A stretch of DNA of 64,000 nucleotides. Source: Haliotis asinina (Eukaryota; Mollusca; Gastropoda; Lepetellida; Haliotidae). The notes beneath the pieces were generated by a model, which worked only from the letters and a program-made list of their open reading frames with translations, ran no database searches and was not told the origin of the DNA. The translations under genes were made by a program, and so were the position numbers. Positions 1 through 10,760 of the stretch are shown in pieces (within the stretch, counting starts at the first letter, position 1; the number at the start of each line of letters is the position of its first letter). The DNA lies in NCBI RefSeq assembly GCF_037392515.1, contig NC_090290.1, positions 18,923,753 through 18,987,752 of the forward strand, written 5' to 3'.

Positions 1-79
1 CAAAAATGACCGAGATTTCATTCTCCATCTTATCCTGTCCTGCTGGGACATTCAGAGCTTGAGTTAAACGATGTTAGCC

Positions 80-313
80 TACTTGCACCAGGTGCAACCC
101 AAGATAAAAACAGTTGCACAAGCCAAATTCCAGTTGCAATGTAGTCTGTTAAAGATGTCTTGAAGCTATTCAGAGTTTAGAAGAAAAATTAACTGGCTCA
201 CTTATGCTCATGTCAGATTTACTGCTGATCTGTTTCACAAAAACTGACCTGCACATGGTGCACGTTTGACTAATAACAAGGTTACACTCTGTAATATTGG
301 GTTGCACCAGTGT
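80..313 (+). mobile_element. MITE family 1, copy 1 (TGCAAC-rich ends)
   Basis: The left end carries a tgcaccaggtgcaaccca-type motif and the right end its inverse (tgggttgcaccag). The internal tract with gataaaaacagttgcacaag and the tract gtttgactaataac both recur, reverse-complemented, at 17225-17607. Two copies in opposite orientation with inverted ends indicate a non-autonomous DNA transposon. No coding capacity is seen and the superfamily is unknown. Confidence 0.6.
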
Positions 314-598
314 ATTCTGATAATACTGGCAACAGGAAAGAAACTATAAATAAATGATTGATATCCCCACCACTGATCAATATGCATGATAATCACATGA
401 CAGTACAAATCTGCATGCCACTACTGTTTACGCACAAGATGTGTTTTAAGAGAGTGAGTTCAGCAATATCAGCAATATTTCAGCCATACAGTGACAGGAA
501 ATGTTGTGCATACATAATAAATACATGTAATTAAATAGCCAGTCATCGATGGATTGTAAAATAACTACAGTATCACAAAAGGAGTTAAAACTAGCTAT
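314..598. other. No recognised feature
   Basis: AT-rich sequence without a supported reading frame or repeat. Confidence 0.5.
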
Positions 599-1040
599 CA
601 ATAAAGTATGCTCAACTCTTCAACATCATCACATATGCTTCACCCTCAAATAACATGAAGTATGCTTTACCCTTTAATAGAACACTTTACAATTTTACAG
701 CATGAACTATGTCTTACCCTTTAACATCATGAAGTCTGTTTTACCCATAAACATTATGAAGTCTGGTTTACCTTTCAACATCATATAGTATGCTCTACTT
801 TAATCGCTGCAAAGTATGCTTTACTCTTTAACATCATGGAGTATACTTTTCCCTTAAACAAAATGAAGTATGTTTCACCCTTTAACATCATGGAGTATAC
901 TTTCCCCTCAAACAAAATGAAGTATGATTCACCTTTTAACATCATGAAGCATGCTTTACTTTCATGAAGTATCCATTATCCTTAAACATCACATCGTGGT
1001 AGTGTGCTTTTTAGCCTTTTAACAACATAGAGTATGCCCT
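599..1040. repeat. Degenerate minisatellite, unit about 30 bp
   Basis: Repeated variants of catgaagtatgctttaccct followed by ttaacat run through this stretch with many substitutions and spacing changes. The array ends about 20 bp from the stop codon of the zinc-finger gene, so it may lie in that gene's 3' flank or 3' UTR. Confidence 0.75.
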
Positions 1041-1059
1041 TATGTCTGTGCCCCCACAA

Positions 1060-2106
1060 CTACTGACATTCCTCCATCACATCCTGTGGTTCCTCCTTTA
1101 CTTTAACTTGGTACAGATCCACAATACAACTCTCCTGTTGGGTGTTCTCTGGACAAGTCTCTTCCTTCTTGTGTTCACTGTGATGCATGTATCGCTCAAA
1201 CTCTTCTCCTGCACAATCTCTTCTTCGTCCCCACATGCCCACAATGTCTTCCGGTATTATATTAACCTCTTTGTCACGCCCTTCCTGTCTTATTGCCTTT
1301 TCAATGTTTTCAGAAATATTCATATCAGTCATACTTTCTTCATCTTCTGAGTCTCTGATTTGATTCTCATTCTCTATAATGAGTCCACTATGATTAATGG
1401 TCTTTTCAGTCATACTAACACACAGCTCTCTCTGTCTGTTGATCTTATCTCGGTGCACCCTCATGTGGGCATTGAGGTTCCCTGAGGTCGTGCATCCTCT
1501 GTCACAGAACTGACATCGGTATGGCCTTTCTCCAGTGTGGGTTCGGATATGAATCCTTAGTGATGACGCTTCTGCGAAGCATTTAGCACAGATGTCGCAC
1601 ATATAGGGTCTCTCATCGGAGTGACAGATAAGGTGGCGTTTTAGAGTGCTTGATCTGGCAAACCCTCTAAAACACTGGTCACATTTGAATGGCCTCTCTC
1701 CTGTATGCACACGAATATGTTCTTGAACCAGCACAAAGTGTGCAAATGACTTCTGACAATGCTTGCACTGATATTTGCGGTCACCTTCTATGTTAGTCCA
1801 ATGTTCTGAAGGCTCGTGATATTTTTTGGGGCGCCCTATCTTGTGGCGGTCTTCAATTCCCCCTGTTTCTTTTAGACGTGTTGCAAACCTACAAATAACC
1901 GAGGTTGCAACATTCATGATTTTGGAGATCTGTCTTTGAGATGTACCATCTTGAAGAAGTGACCTGATTTTCTCTCTTTTTTCCCTTGACAGTTTCCTCA
2001 AACGCTTTTTCTCTGTCGGCTTTTCAATTTCTGGAATTGGTATTTCATCGCTGCATGTTTTCCCTTTCTGACGAGATGCGGGCATTACAGCATTTTGCCT
2101 TGGCAT
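1060..2106 (-). CDS. HTH plus four C2H2 zinc-finger protein
   Basis: An uninterrupted 348-residue frame. Residues about 40-95 form a helix-turn-helix resembling the DNA-binding head of Tc1/mariner transposases (core SQRQISKIMNVATSVICRF), ending in a basic GRPKK segment. Four C2H2 fingers follow at about 112-134, 140-162, 168-190 and 196-218, joined by TGERPF/SDERPY/TGERPY linkers. Fingers 1-3 have regular C-x2-C-x12-H-x3-H spacing; finger 4 has Cys where the conserved Phe usually lies. The acidic C-terminal part ends with VKVKEEP, which fits a sumoylation consensus. The role is probably sequence-specific DNA binding in the nucleus, perhaps repression; the targets are unknown. The start is the first ATG after an apparent 3' splice site, so the coding part may be a single exon. 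The fusion suggests a domesticated transposase domain. The gene appears intact; no orthologue was recognised by name. Confidence 0.85.
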   Translation of the reverse strand: MPRQNAVMPASRQKGKTCSDEIPIPEIEKPTEKKRLRKLSREKREKIRSLLQDGTSQRQISKIMNVATSVICRFATRLKETGGIEDRHKIGRPKKYHEPSEHWTNIEGDRKYQCKHCQKSFAHFVLVQEHIRVHTGERPFKCDQCFRGFARSSTLKRHLICHSDERPYMCDICAKCFAEASSLRIHIRTHTGERPYRCQFCDRGCTTSGNLNAHMRVHRDKINRQRELCVSMTEKTINHSGLIIENENQIRDSEDEESMTDMNISENIEKAIRQEGRDKEVNIIPEDIVGMWGRRRDCAGEEFERYMHHSEHKKEETCPENTQQESCIVDLYQVKVKEEPQDVMEECQ

Positions 2107-2235
2107 TCTCTTGATTTATGGTAGCACTCTCACTCTTACTCTGTGGAGTGTGGTCTAATCACTGGTATGACTTCATGACATTCAAGACTTCTGCTTCTCC
2201 TGGTCTAAATTATCTGCAAAAAAAAAAAAAAAAAT
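2107..2235 (-). promoter_or_regulatory. 5' UTR exon start and 3' splice site of the zinc-finger gene
   Basis: Read on the minus strand, a run of 14 T's followed by gcag sits at about 2235-2217, an excellent polypyrimidine tract plus AG acceptor. The roughly 110 bp between it and the ATG at 2106 has no other start codon in frame and would be 5' UTR. The upstream non-coding exon was not located. Confidence 0.55.
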
Positions 2236-2310
2236 GTCATATACATGGTGTGGAACGGAGGGTGGCCATGTGGTCACAATGACTTCACATGTTTTAGTGA
2301 ATAGGTGACT

Positions 2311-2575
2311 TTAGTTTTCCGCTGCACTCAGCAATATTCCAGCTATATGGCGGCTGTCGGTAAGTAATCAAGTCTGGACCAGACAATCCAATGATCAACA
2401 ACATAAGCATTGATCAGCGCAATTGGGAACCGATGACCTTTGTCAACCAAGTTAGCGAGCCTGACTACCCAATCCCGTTAGTTGCCTCTAATGACAAGCA
2501 TAGTCGCCTTATATGGCAAGCATGGGTTGCTAGAGACCTATTCTACCCTGGGACCTTCACAGGTCACAAGTTTAG
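2311..2575 (-). mobile_element. SINE-A copy, near full length
   Basis: Plus strand reads ttagttttccgctgcactca through to ggaccttcacaggtc. Strand is assigned from the shared 3' tail (atattgctg...cgtaaaact, see finding), so this copy is reversed. It carries the long form with the tagtcgccttatatgg segment. Confidence 0.85.
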
Positions 2576-2599
2576 TAAAAAATGTGAAGTCCTTTAAAA

Positions 2600-2680
2600 G
2601 TTTCATCCATGTGGGGAATCAAACGTGGGCATTCAGTGTTATGAGCAAACACCATAACCACTAGGCTACTACACAACCCC
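2600..2680 (-). mobile_element. SINE-B fragment
   Basis: Reverse of the tRNA-like head (gtagcctagtggtta ... ggttcgattcccc), truncated before the tail. It lies just beyond SINE-A, separated by 25 bp. Confidence 0.65.
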
Positions 2681-2796
2681 TCTAGATATATAAACATCCA
2701 GATATCTGAACTATGGTAAGACTTCCACCTGCATTCCCCCTAAATTCTAACGATGAGGAAACTTTCCTCGAGGAGCATGTTTTAGGTAGATCTAGA

Positions 2797-3121
2797 GACG
2801 TAATTTCCATAGACTTACATGTTAATTTAGTGCAGCATAAAAGTTTTCATGGATGCAATTTCGTAACATCCAAGCCCAATTTCGCACATTTGTGAGGAAT
2901 AATTTCTGTTTAATTTTCCGTTACTTACTTATCAAATAGCAATTGTGCATTGTGGAACCATTCGTAATGTGATGTCAGTAGTTAAATAATGGTCGGAAAA
3001 CTGAACTGAAATTAAGATGTTTTCACATTTGCCAGGCGAATTTCACAAAGATCCATCCTAAACTCACTTCAATAAATTCATACTACACTGAAATAAAATG
3101 TCAGTATATGGAAATTACGTC
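2797..3121. mobile_element. MITE family 2 with about 38-bp inverted ends
   Basis: The left end gacgtaatttccatagactt and the continuing acatgttaatttagtgca match, with few differences, the reverse complement of the right end (cactgaaataaaatgtcagt then atatggaaattacgtc). The interior has no frame of note. It lies about 0.6 kb upstream of the zinc-finger coding region, perhaps within its first intron. Confidence 0.7.
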
Positions 3122-3779
3122 CGAACGGAACTGGCACGGGTCTGTACAACTACAAACTGTAGTTTGACATATAGGCCCCAATGCCCCGTTACCTCTCAGT
3201 CCTTTACGACATCCGTCGGGGCTTGATTTAAATTAACACGTGCTGAAGTAGTATTTATTTCACTCACTAAGAATTACATTCACTCACGAAAGCATTGCCT
3301 TAAATCGTTCTTCTGGAACATAATGGCCGTATACCACACAGAATATTATTCACCTGTCTGCAAATTCTATCTGCAGGGGCATAAGTTCGAAGGGAGGTAA
3401 TCTCGAGTTGTTCTGTATTGTGGGTTACCACTAAAACATACCGTTTACGTGCGCTTCGATTATTTCAGCGTCGGAAAGATAGCTCGTCCCAACGACCGAG
3501 ACGTTTGAATTTTGTGGAGGATGGGTTAAAAATATTTTAGCAAACCAATGATTTATATACAATAATTATAAGATTTTTTTGTGATATTGCCTAAGGTCAG
3601 TAATCAGATGATTCCACTACTAGAGATTTAACAGTCCAAGCTCTGTGTTGGCAGATTAAATGATAGCTTAAAATAAAACAAACCAGTTATAAGTCTTGTA
3701 ACGGTGTTTTATTTATATTATGAGGATAGGCTAGATTTTGACAGGACTGGTAAAAAGATTGACCACTAAACAGATACTG
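3122..3779. other. Gene-free stretch, possible upstream exon of the zinc-finger gene
   Basis: No frame is supported. The part from 3300 to 3520 is less AT-rich and could hold the non-coding first exon or promoter of the minus-strand zinc-finger gene; this is inference only. Confidence 0.3.
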
Positions 3780-4945
3780 CACTTGAAAACATTCTACTTA
3801 ACCAGACAAACATCCTTGACAAGCACAGCAAACCAAACCTCATCCAGACTCACTTAGACTCATACTACCAGAATCATACCCACATATACACAGATGCATC
3901 CATCGCACACAACAAACCCATAGGAATAGGCATACATGTACATACAACTCCCACAATAACCACAAACCTACATTATACAAATTACACTAACATCAACACA
4001 GCAGAACTTACATCCATTCTCACAGCTCTCCATATCAGCCCAACCCTCCCATCCACACACTTCCTAATAATCACCGACTCGCTATCAGCTATTAAACAAC
4101 TCAAAAACAAACACCATCATCACCCTACAAATTCACTCACTAAACCAACTAAATAAACATATTACATTTTTATGGATCCCTGCACACACACTTAACATAG
4201 GCATTAAGACAGCAGGCACAGCAACAAAACTAGTCACTACCCATCCATCCCCACCCATTCACTTACACACATCCATAACAGAAATTAAACAGCTCATCAA
4301 ATCACACATATCCACGCTTAGCTACAAACATAACATAAACACAAGCAAGTCCATCTGGGTCAAAAGCATCATCACACAGCCCATCACCAAAACACCCACA
4401 TTTTCAGAATCATCCTTCATGGACAACCTCATCACACGTCTAATCACAGGCAACGCAAACTTAAATCACAATCTTTTCACACAAAACAGACACCCTGATG
4501 GGCTTTGCTCCCATTGCAAACCCCTAGAAACAACAGAACACATCTCCACACAATGCCACTTCCAACACTCTAACATCATTCAACTACAAAACTCTCTAAA
4601 AGCCAAACACCAAAATAACATCTATCACTTACTCAGCCCCCTAAACCCCAAAACTATCTTTAATGCCAGAGCCATATACCAAAACAGACCCAGCTACTTC
4701 CACCACACTGCCTCTCCTCTCCAGAGCCACCTAATCCTATAGATAACGGTATCACAAACTGGAGGACGGTCGTCTTCTCCGACGTACGCCCCAGGCCAAC
4801 AAAGCTCCCCAAAACAAACGCTATACCGCTACCCAGTTACATAACACATAGCCCCTCTCACAGCCCCTCCCGCAGAACATGTAAACAACCAAGCTATTAA
4901 TACACACTAAACCCTCATTTCACAAATCTGTACAGTTATTACAAC
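3780..4945 (+). mobile_element. 5'-truncated LINE: RNase H domain and C-terminal zinc knuckle
   Basis: From 3881 the frame reads YTDASIAHNKPIGIGI, then AELTSILTAL and FLIITDSLSAIKQL, the RNase H motifs carried by non-LTR elements of the I/R1/LOA/Tad-type clades. A later segment has ITFLWIPAHT, also typical of this RNase H. After a frame change, 4419-4742 holds a Cys/His cluster (CSHCKPLETTEHISTQCHF) as at the C-terminus of these polyproteins. The reverse transcriptase is missing, so the copy is 5'-truncated, and internal stops and a frameshift show it is dead. The plus strand is very rich in A and C and poor in G, unlike the flanks. From 4743 to about 4945 lies probable 3' UTR. Confidence 0.75.
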
Positions 4946-5269
4946 ACAAAGTTTCATTTTAAATTACCTTTTATTTAACTTTTTACCAAACCATTGTACC
5001 CAGTCTTACCCCTTTTTTATCACCATCCAAACACATACTAGGCCTTTGCGCTATCAAGTCACAGAATGTCAGAATAATTATAAGTTTTTGAATGTTTAAT
5101 AGCAGGGCTTCAAATTTTACTGGAGAGAATGCTAGTTTGGGGTCCCCATTTATCGTCAAATCAACGTTGTGCACGTGCATCAGTTTTTTCTTGAAAGTTT
5201 GTTAATGCTTATGCTTTCTGTCCAAATTGAAAGTTCATGTTTCCCTGCTCTTTTGAAGAGGACAAGAGC

Positions 5270-5735
5270 CATCCTTATGTGGTCTGTTTGAAGCTGGGAG
5301 CCATCACTGTGTGGTGTGGTGTGGTTGAAGCTGGGAGCCATCACTTTTGTCTGGTGTTGTCTGGTTGAAGCAGGAATCATTGTGTTGTCTGGTTTAAGCA
5401 TGGAGCCATCATTGTGTGGTCTGGTTGAAGCATGGAGCCATCACATTTGTCTGGTGTGGTCTGGTTGAAGCAAAAGCCATCATTGTATGGTCTGGTTGAA
5501 GTAGGGAGACAAAACTGTGTGGTCCGTTAAAGCAGGAGCAGTCACTGTGTGGTCTAGCTGAACCAGGGGACTGTCATTCTGTAGCCTGGTTGAAGCAGGG
5601 AGGTATCACTGTGTGGTCTGGTTGAACCAGGGAGTCATCACAGTGTAGTCTGTTTGATGCAGAGAGCCATCAAAGTGTTGTCTGGTTGAAGCAGGGAGTC
5701 ATAACTGAGTAATCTGGTTGTAGCAGGGAGACATC
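5270..5735. repeat. Minisatellite, unit about 32-36 bp
   Basis: About a dozen degenerate copies of tgtggtctggttgaagcagg followed by gagccatcac. Reading frames across it are by-products of the repeat. Confidence 0.85.
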
Positions 5736-5739
5736 ATGT

Positions 5740-6135
5740 AACAAACAAAACTGCAAAATCTGCATCGTAATCAATCGTTCAGACACTTTTTACAGCACAG
5801 TATCTGGTGTCAAATACCGTAAACGACAGTATAAATGCACCCAAAAAATGTAATCTATCTACTCACCTGCAAAAAATGCAAAAAACAATATGTTGGGGAA
5901 ACCAAAAGATGTTTCAAAACGAGACTGAATGAACACTATGCTGACATCACACACAACAGAGATAAACCTGTTGCAATCCACTTCAACTCGGAAAAACATG
6001 GCAAATCAGTTCTCACCTATGAGATCATCGCACAACTCTGAGCATCACCCAAAAGAGGAGATCACTCGAACTAAGGTGGATATTCAGACTCCACACGTTC
6101 GCCCCACAAGGCCTCAATGATAAGATAGTCGGCTA
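5740..6135 (+). mobile_element. Penelope-like element fragment (GIY-YIG endonuclease)
   Basis: Translated in three frames, the segment shows a Cys-rich lead (CKICIVINRSDTFYSTVSG), the core NVIYLLTCKKCKKQYVGET followed by RLNEHYAD and KPVAIHFNSEKH, and an end block RSLELRWIFRLHTFAPQGLN. This is the order of the GIY-YIG nuclease domain of Penelope-like retroelements. The core is in frame at 5835-6041; frame changes lie on either side, so it is inactive. No reverse transcriptase part is adjacent. Confidence 0.8.
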
Positions 6136-6282
6136 TGGTATCCCCCTAGTCCTATTTATCTTTGTTTACACTGGTGATTTAGCCATGGTGGTTTCATTAA
6201 TATCGTTATTATTACACACATATCTTTCAGCATATCTGTGCCAAGCATCAAGAGAGTCTTTCCAAAATGGATTTTTGACTTT

Positions 6283-7765
6283 TTAGTGTATAGAAATTAT
6301 GGTTCCTAGGAGAAGATGTTGCAAAAGGAAACCGGGAAGATCATAGTTCTTAGAACTAACGATATATCTCTTCAAGCATGAAGGTTTTAACGAAAGGACA
6401 AAGGTTTTCACATCGACCATTCTAAGACAGCCTTCTTCGTACATTCGTACTAAATTAGTTCGTTTTGTCTGCTTTGACATTCCGTATAAATTTGAAAAAT
6501 TCAGTAATAAATGTGTTTGGGGAATTAGGGAGAGATGAGAAGATGTGGACCATCGTGGATAAAGCTAAACGTTTTACGACGGTTATTTCTCCAGTCAACG
6601 TTAAATTGCGTCTTCTCCAGTTACATAGAATTCTCTTTATAATTTCGCGTCTCTTCTTTGTATTGATTACCCACAAGTTTTCTAAATGAGCATTAAATTT
6701 GATTCCCAATACGTCATAATTCCCATTATACCAATACAGCTGATAATCATGCGATAAAACTGTCTGACTACCTGTCATTGAACCTATCCATACTGCTTTT
6801 GTTTTGTCTATATTTTTTTCAAACCAGCTGGCATATTGTGAAAGGAGGGCAAAGTTTCCATAGCTTCCTTTAGATCCGACTAAAACCTATTCAGTGTCTA
6901 AAAATCTAAAATTCGTGTAAAATCCAATTCTGGCCAATAATATGCTCGATGTCGTTTAACACAATTCCTTTATTTTGTTGTTGTCTCTGATCATTATTCC
7001 TAGTATTTCTACTACCAATAAGAATAAATACGGAGAGATGGGATCACCCTGTCTACATCCCCTTTCGTTGTCGAAAAACTCATTTTGTATCATTCACGAG
7101 GATGCATTAGAAATCAGTATGTTAACCCATTTTTGAATGTTGCGTCCAAAACCAAAATTATATAGGACCATCTTAATGAATGTTTTTGACACAGTGTCGA
7201 ACCCATTTTCAAAGTCAATTAAAATGAGTAAACCTTTTACGTTTATGTTTTGCCTTTTGGTTTCAAACTTAAAGCCATAGAGTCTAATATTTTCCGAAAT
7301 GCATCTTCCAGGAATGACTCCAGTTTGATTTTCGAGTACATTCAATGTTTTTTTAAATCCTATTTGTTATACAAGTACTTATAACTTTATACAATGCATT
7401 TTAGAGGGATATAGGTTGCCAATTCTTCAGAAACCTATCTTTACCTGGCTTAGGGATACATGTAATTACACCTCTGTTCATTGTGATAGTCATAGAATAC
7501 TTGTTGAAAGTTACATTTCAGTGAATCCAAATTTTGAGATTTTTCCAGAAAAAAAAGAATTCGATAGGGAAACCATCTAAGCCTGGACTTACGTTATTTT
7601 TCATTGATTTAACAGCATGTGAAAGTTCTTCAAGACTAATGTCACACACCAATTCGTTTGACTGCTCTTTATTTAGAGATGGAGCGGTGATAGCTTTGAA
7701 TACGGCTTTAATGTTTTAATGTCATCGTCTCTCTCACAACTTGGTTTATACAGATTGTCATAAAA
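6283..7765 (-). mobile_element. L1/Tx1-type LINE reverse transcriptase fragment
   Basis: Read on the minus strand from about 7765 down: SLEELSHAVKSMKNN and SPGLDGFPIEFF, then GVITCIPKPGKDRFLKNWQP, then LLILIDFENGFDTVSKTF (palm motif A), then [20 protein letters not shown] (motif B region), then KTKAVWIGS, then YDVLGIKF and LTLTGEITVVKRLALS with IFSSLPNSP. This is the order in the reverse transcriptase and thumb of L1/Tx1-type LINEs. No motif C (xxDD) was found where expected between 6800 and 7000. Several stops and frame changes show a dead copy. The endonuclease part is missing. Confidence 0.8.
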
Positions 7766-8567
7766 TCAATATAATAAACAAACAGGAAATGAAGTGTGTA
7801 TGCATAGTATCAAGCTGCAAACTAACAACAACCCCATTGTCCAAATGATGGAATCAATCAACATTCAGTAAGCTTGTTTATCATGAAAGATGTACATCGA
7901 AATGCTGCTTTATGCAATAAACAGGGAGTTGTTATCACGCAAGTGGTATGTGTCGTTATGTATCCCCATATTCTTTACTGCAGTTTAGTAGATAAGTGCT
8001 TCAGTTTGCAAATGACCTATCGTTTGATGTTGATTCAAGTTCTACTTTACTAAACTGCTACCTAACAAATTGATCTCAGATTAAAACATTTCATTCCAAA
8101 TTTGTAAAATCTTATTAAGGTACTAAGGAATGATGATATTTTACATGTAAGATTAAAAAATCTATCGGCACCAGTTTGACGTGTTGGTCATGGGTTAACT
8201 AACACAGTGATTAAAACTGAACAAAGTAAGTGAGGGATATTGGTGTTTTTATGATTCATATTTTATCAGTGTGTCGAAGAATAAATAGATCATTATTCAA
8301 GATTTCCAAATATCCCTAACTAATTTTGTCCGACATATATATTTTCCCATTACACGCAAATTATCCGTAGTTAGTAATTAGAAAAATCTGTTTAGACGAA
8401 AAAGAAATATTGATTTTAAAAAGAAACAGTATATAATCATCTTCCCTCTCTCTGAGAGAAGCATGGCATTATTCGTTCATTTTTTAATAGCTTTATCTGC
8501 ACAAAAGAATGGATTATCAAAAATATGAAACGATATATATGAGGATCATTATATATATATTAATATA
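7766..8567. other. No recognised feature
   Basis: AT-rich, no supported frame; short TA-rich runs near 8530-8560. Confidence 0.5.
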
Positions 8568-8640
8568 TGAATGAGGATCATTAGATACACACAGCTGTAA
8601 CTTCCTAACCTGTGACTACTTACTTAGATAACAATATATA

Positions 8641-8673
<33 letters not shown>

Positions 8674-8683
8674 ATATATATAT

Positions 8684-8768
<85 letters not shown>

Positions 8769-8856
8769 TACACACAGATAACATGAAACGCAATTGTTAT
8801 CTAAGTAGTCATAGGTTAAGAAGTTACAGTTGTGTGTATCTAATGATCCTCATTCA
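8568..8856. repeat. Inverted repeat enclosing TATG/TG microsatellites
   Basis: Arms of about 65 bp: 8568-8634 (tgaatgaggatcattagata ... acttagataacaat) and 8793-8856, its reverse complement with a handful of changes. Between them lie (TATG)n at about 8646-8672 and (TG)n at about 8686-8764. Either a foldback-type mobile element with an expanded core or a local inverted duplication. Confidence 0.85.
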
Positions 8857-9460
8857 CAGATACATAAAAAACTGACAACTTAACACAAAACAATATGCAA
8901 TCAACCAAATTCGGAGCGTATGCTTGCTTACGTCACAATTAAGAAGTTGACCTCCATAAATCTTGCTTATCGCATGCATTCCACTTCTAAATACACATTA
9001 AAGATTTAAGCTACTTCCAGAGGCTTCTGAAGGAGACATCTAAACTAGGGACCTGACTGTTTTTATTCCAGAAGCTGTCTTAACTGACTTGAATCACTCA
9101 TTAATGAACAAAACAGAAGGCTTCATTAAATAACAGGGGATTAGGTCCCGTGTTTTGGAAATATCACCTTTCTAACATTCTAAATGTCTTGGAAACATAA
9201 TCTTACGAGCTTGTAAATGTAGAACTTTTTGCAGTGATACCAGTGCAACAATTATTATCATTTTTTCGAAATACAGAGGTGTTTCCTGTTCATTTGAAAC
9301 TATTCTGGCAGCGTTTTAGATGAAGTTGTTATCTCCGACCGTAAGACTAAGGGTTCCATCCACAATGAAAGAGGTAAATATTTTGTCATTTTATGTTAAC
9401 ATCCCAGTATTTCTTGGTCTGGTAAATGTTTGTTATTGCTTGACAGATACCCTTGACTTA
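8857..9460. other. Flank upstream of the NTPase pseudogene
   Basis: No supported coding segment; an N-terminal partner exon of the NTPase was looked for and not found. A possible 3' splice site (tgcttgacag) lies at 9436-9445 before the region with family similarity. Confidence 0.4.
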
Positions 9461-10760
9461 CACACAGATGAAGCGAGAAAGATTTTGCTCCAACCGAAGC
9501 CTACAGATAAGTGAAACAGGAACTGAAGGAATTTGGTCAGTCATGTGACTATTTGTGGTGCTTCAGGAGAAGACAAGACAACAATGGCTCTGGTGCTGGG
9601 TTCACAGTATAGACAAAAGGGATACGAGGTCGTGTTTGTGGACAGACTTAAGAAGTTTGACTTTGACCGCTGCCTTATTACTTACTCAAGAGTATTCCTC
9701 ATTGTAGATGATTTGTTTAGTACAGTTGGGGTATCTGCTAATACTTCACATGTTAAATACTTTCTGAATAATCTTCTCCCCCATTTAGAACAAAAGCAGA
9801 GAGCAGCAAAGGAACAGAAGTCAGAAATGAGCGAAAACAGAGATTACAGTATAAAAATCCAGGAAGAAAATGCAAAGTGTCAAAGAATGTGAAACAAAGG
9901 ATATTCATGTTGTCTTCACATCAAAATCCTACAATTTCCTTGATGGACTTGCAAAATTGCAGTATGAGGGTTTCAAATTGTTCAAGGGTCAAACTGTAGT
10001 GGACTTAACAAAACAAGAAAAATGCAGACTTTCTGACAAAGAGAAAAAGACAATATTTGAACAACATAGGCGTGCCTTTGGTGACTACTCTGTGCAACAT
10101 ATTCCAGATTATAGTGAGCTAGAAGTCTATGTATATGGATATCCTCTCATTGTAAACTTTGTTTTGAATTTTCCTCATTTTGTAAAAAACGCAAAATCGT
10201 TTTTCAAGGAACCACTGTTTTATCTTAGGTTAGAACTAAAGCAGTTACTTGAAGACAGAAATGATAAATCTGCCATTTTGGTTCTGATGCTGCTGTGTGA
10301 AGACAAATTGAACCTGACCAGGATAGACAGTGGAGATGAAGACAAGGAAATGGACAGGATGGTCAAAGCTGTTCAAGACCTGATGCCTAGTACTACACGT
10401 TCAGGAATGTACAAAGCAGCTAAAAGTTTTCGAGGTACATTCTTCACAAGAGGAGACACTATCGGCTTTGCCCATTCTTCCATCTATGATGCTTGTGCCT
10501 GCACCTTGTACAATACCAGTCCTGTCTTTGTTTTGAAGCATTGTAATGATGACTTTCTGTTTGAAAGACTACAAGGTGAAAAGGTTGAAGAAACTAAAGT
10601 TGATGATCATCTCCATCTTATATATGTCTCAGATAATTATGATGACCTACTTTCCACATGCTTTTTTTGTACCTGGGTACTTTTGGGAACAGGAAAGATG
10701 CAGTCATGGTCAAAAACAATGCTATCAGTGTTCACGAAACAGTCTGTAGCCAAATCTTAG
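9446..10760 (+). pseudogene. nSTAND3-like P-loop NTPase, decayed
   Basis: Similarity starts around 9481 (DFAPTEAYR), continues KQELKEFG, then HVTICGASGEDKTTMALVLG, an altered Walker A with Asp where Gly precedes the Lys, then YEVVFVDRLKKFDFDRCL and the Walker B VFLIVDDLFSTVG. A second frame from 9870 carries HVVFTSKSYNFLDGLAKLQ (sensor region), VVDLTKQEKCRLSDKEKKTI, EQHRRAFGDY and a helical tail to GFAHSSIYDACACTLY and on to 10760. This order fits the nSTAND3 NTPases that occur in large numbers in molluscs, often fused to HEPN or death-fold domains and thought to act in innate defence. One stop near 9496, a frameshift near 9530 and another near 9870-9890 break it; the mutated Walker A also argues for loss of function. 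An intron-containing active gene is possible but no good splice pairs explain the frame changes. Confidence 0.75.

Noticed and set aside
1042-1350. Plus-strand 102-codon frame
   Set aside because: It is antisense to the zinc-finger coding region and has no domain.
8612-8875. Plus-strand frame of 87 codons
   Set aside because: Made of TATG and TG microsatellite translations (YVCMYVCI, CVCVCV).
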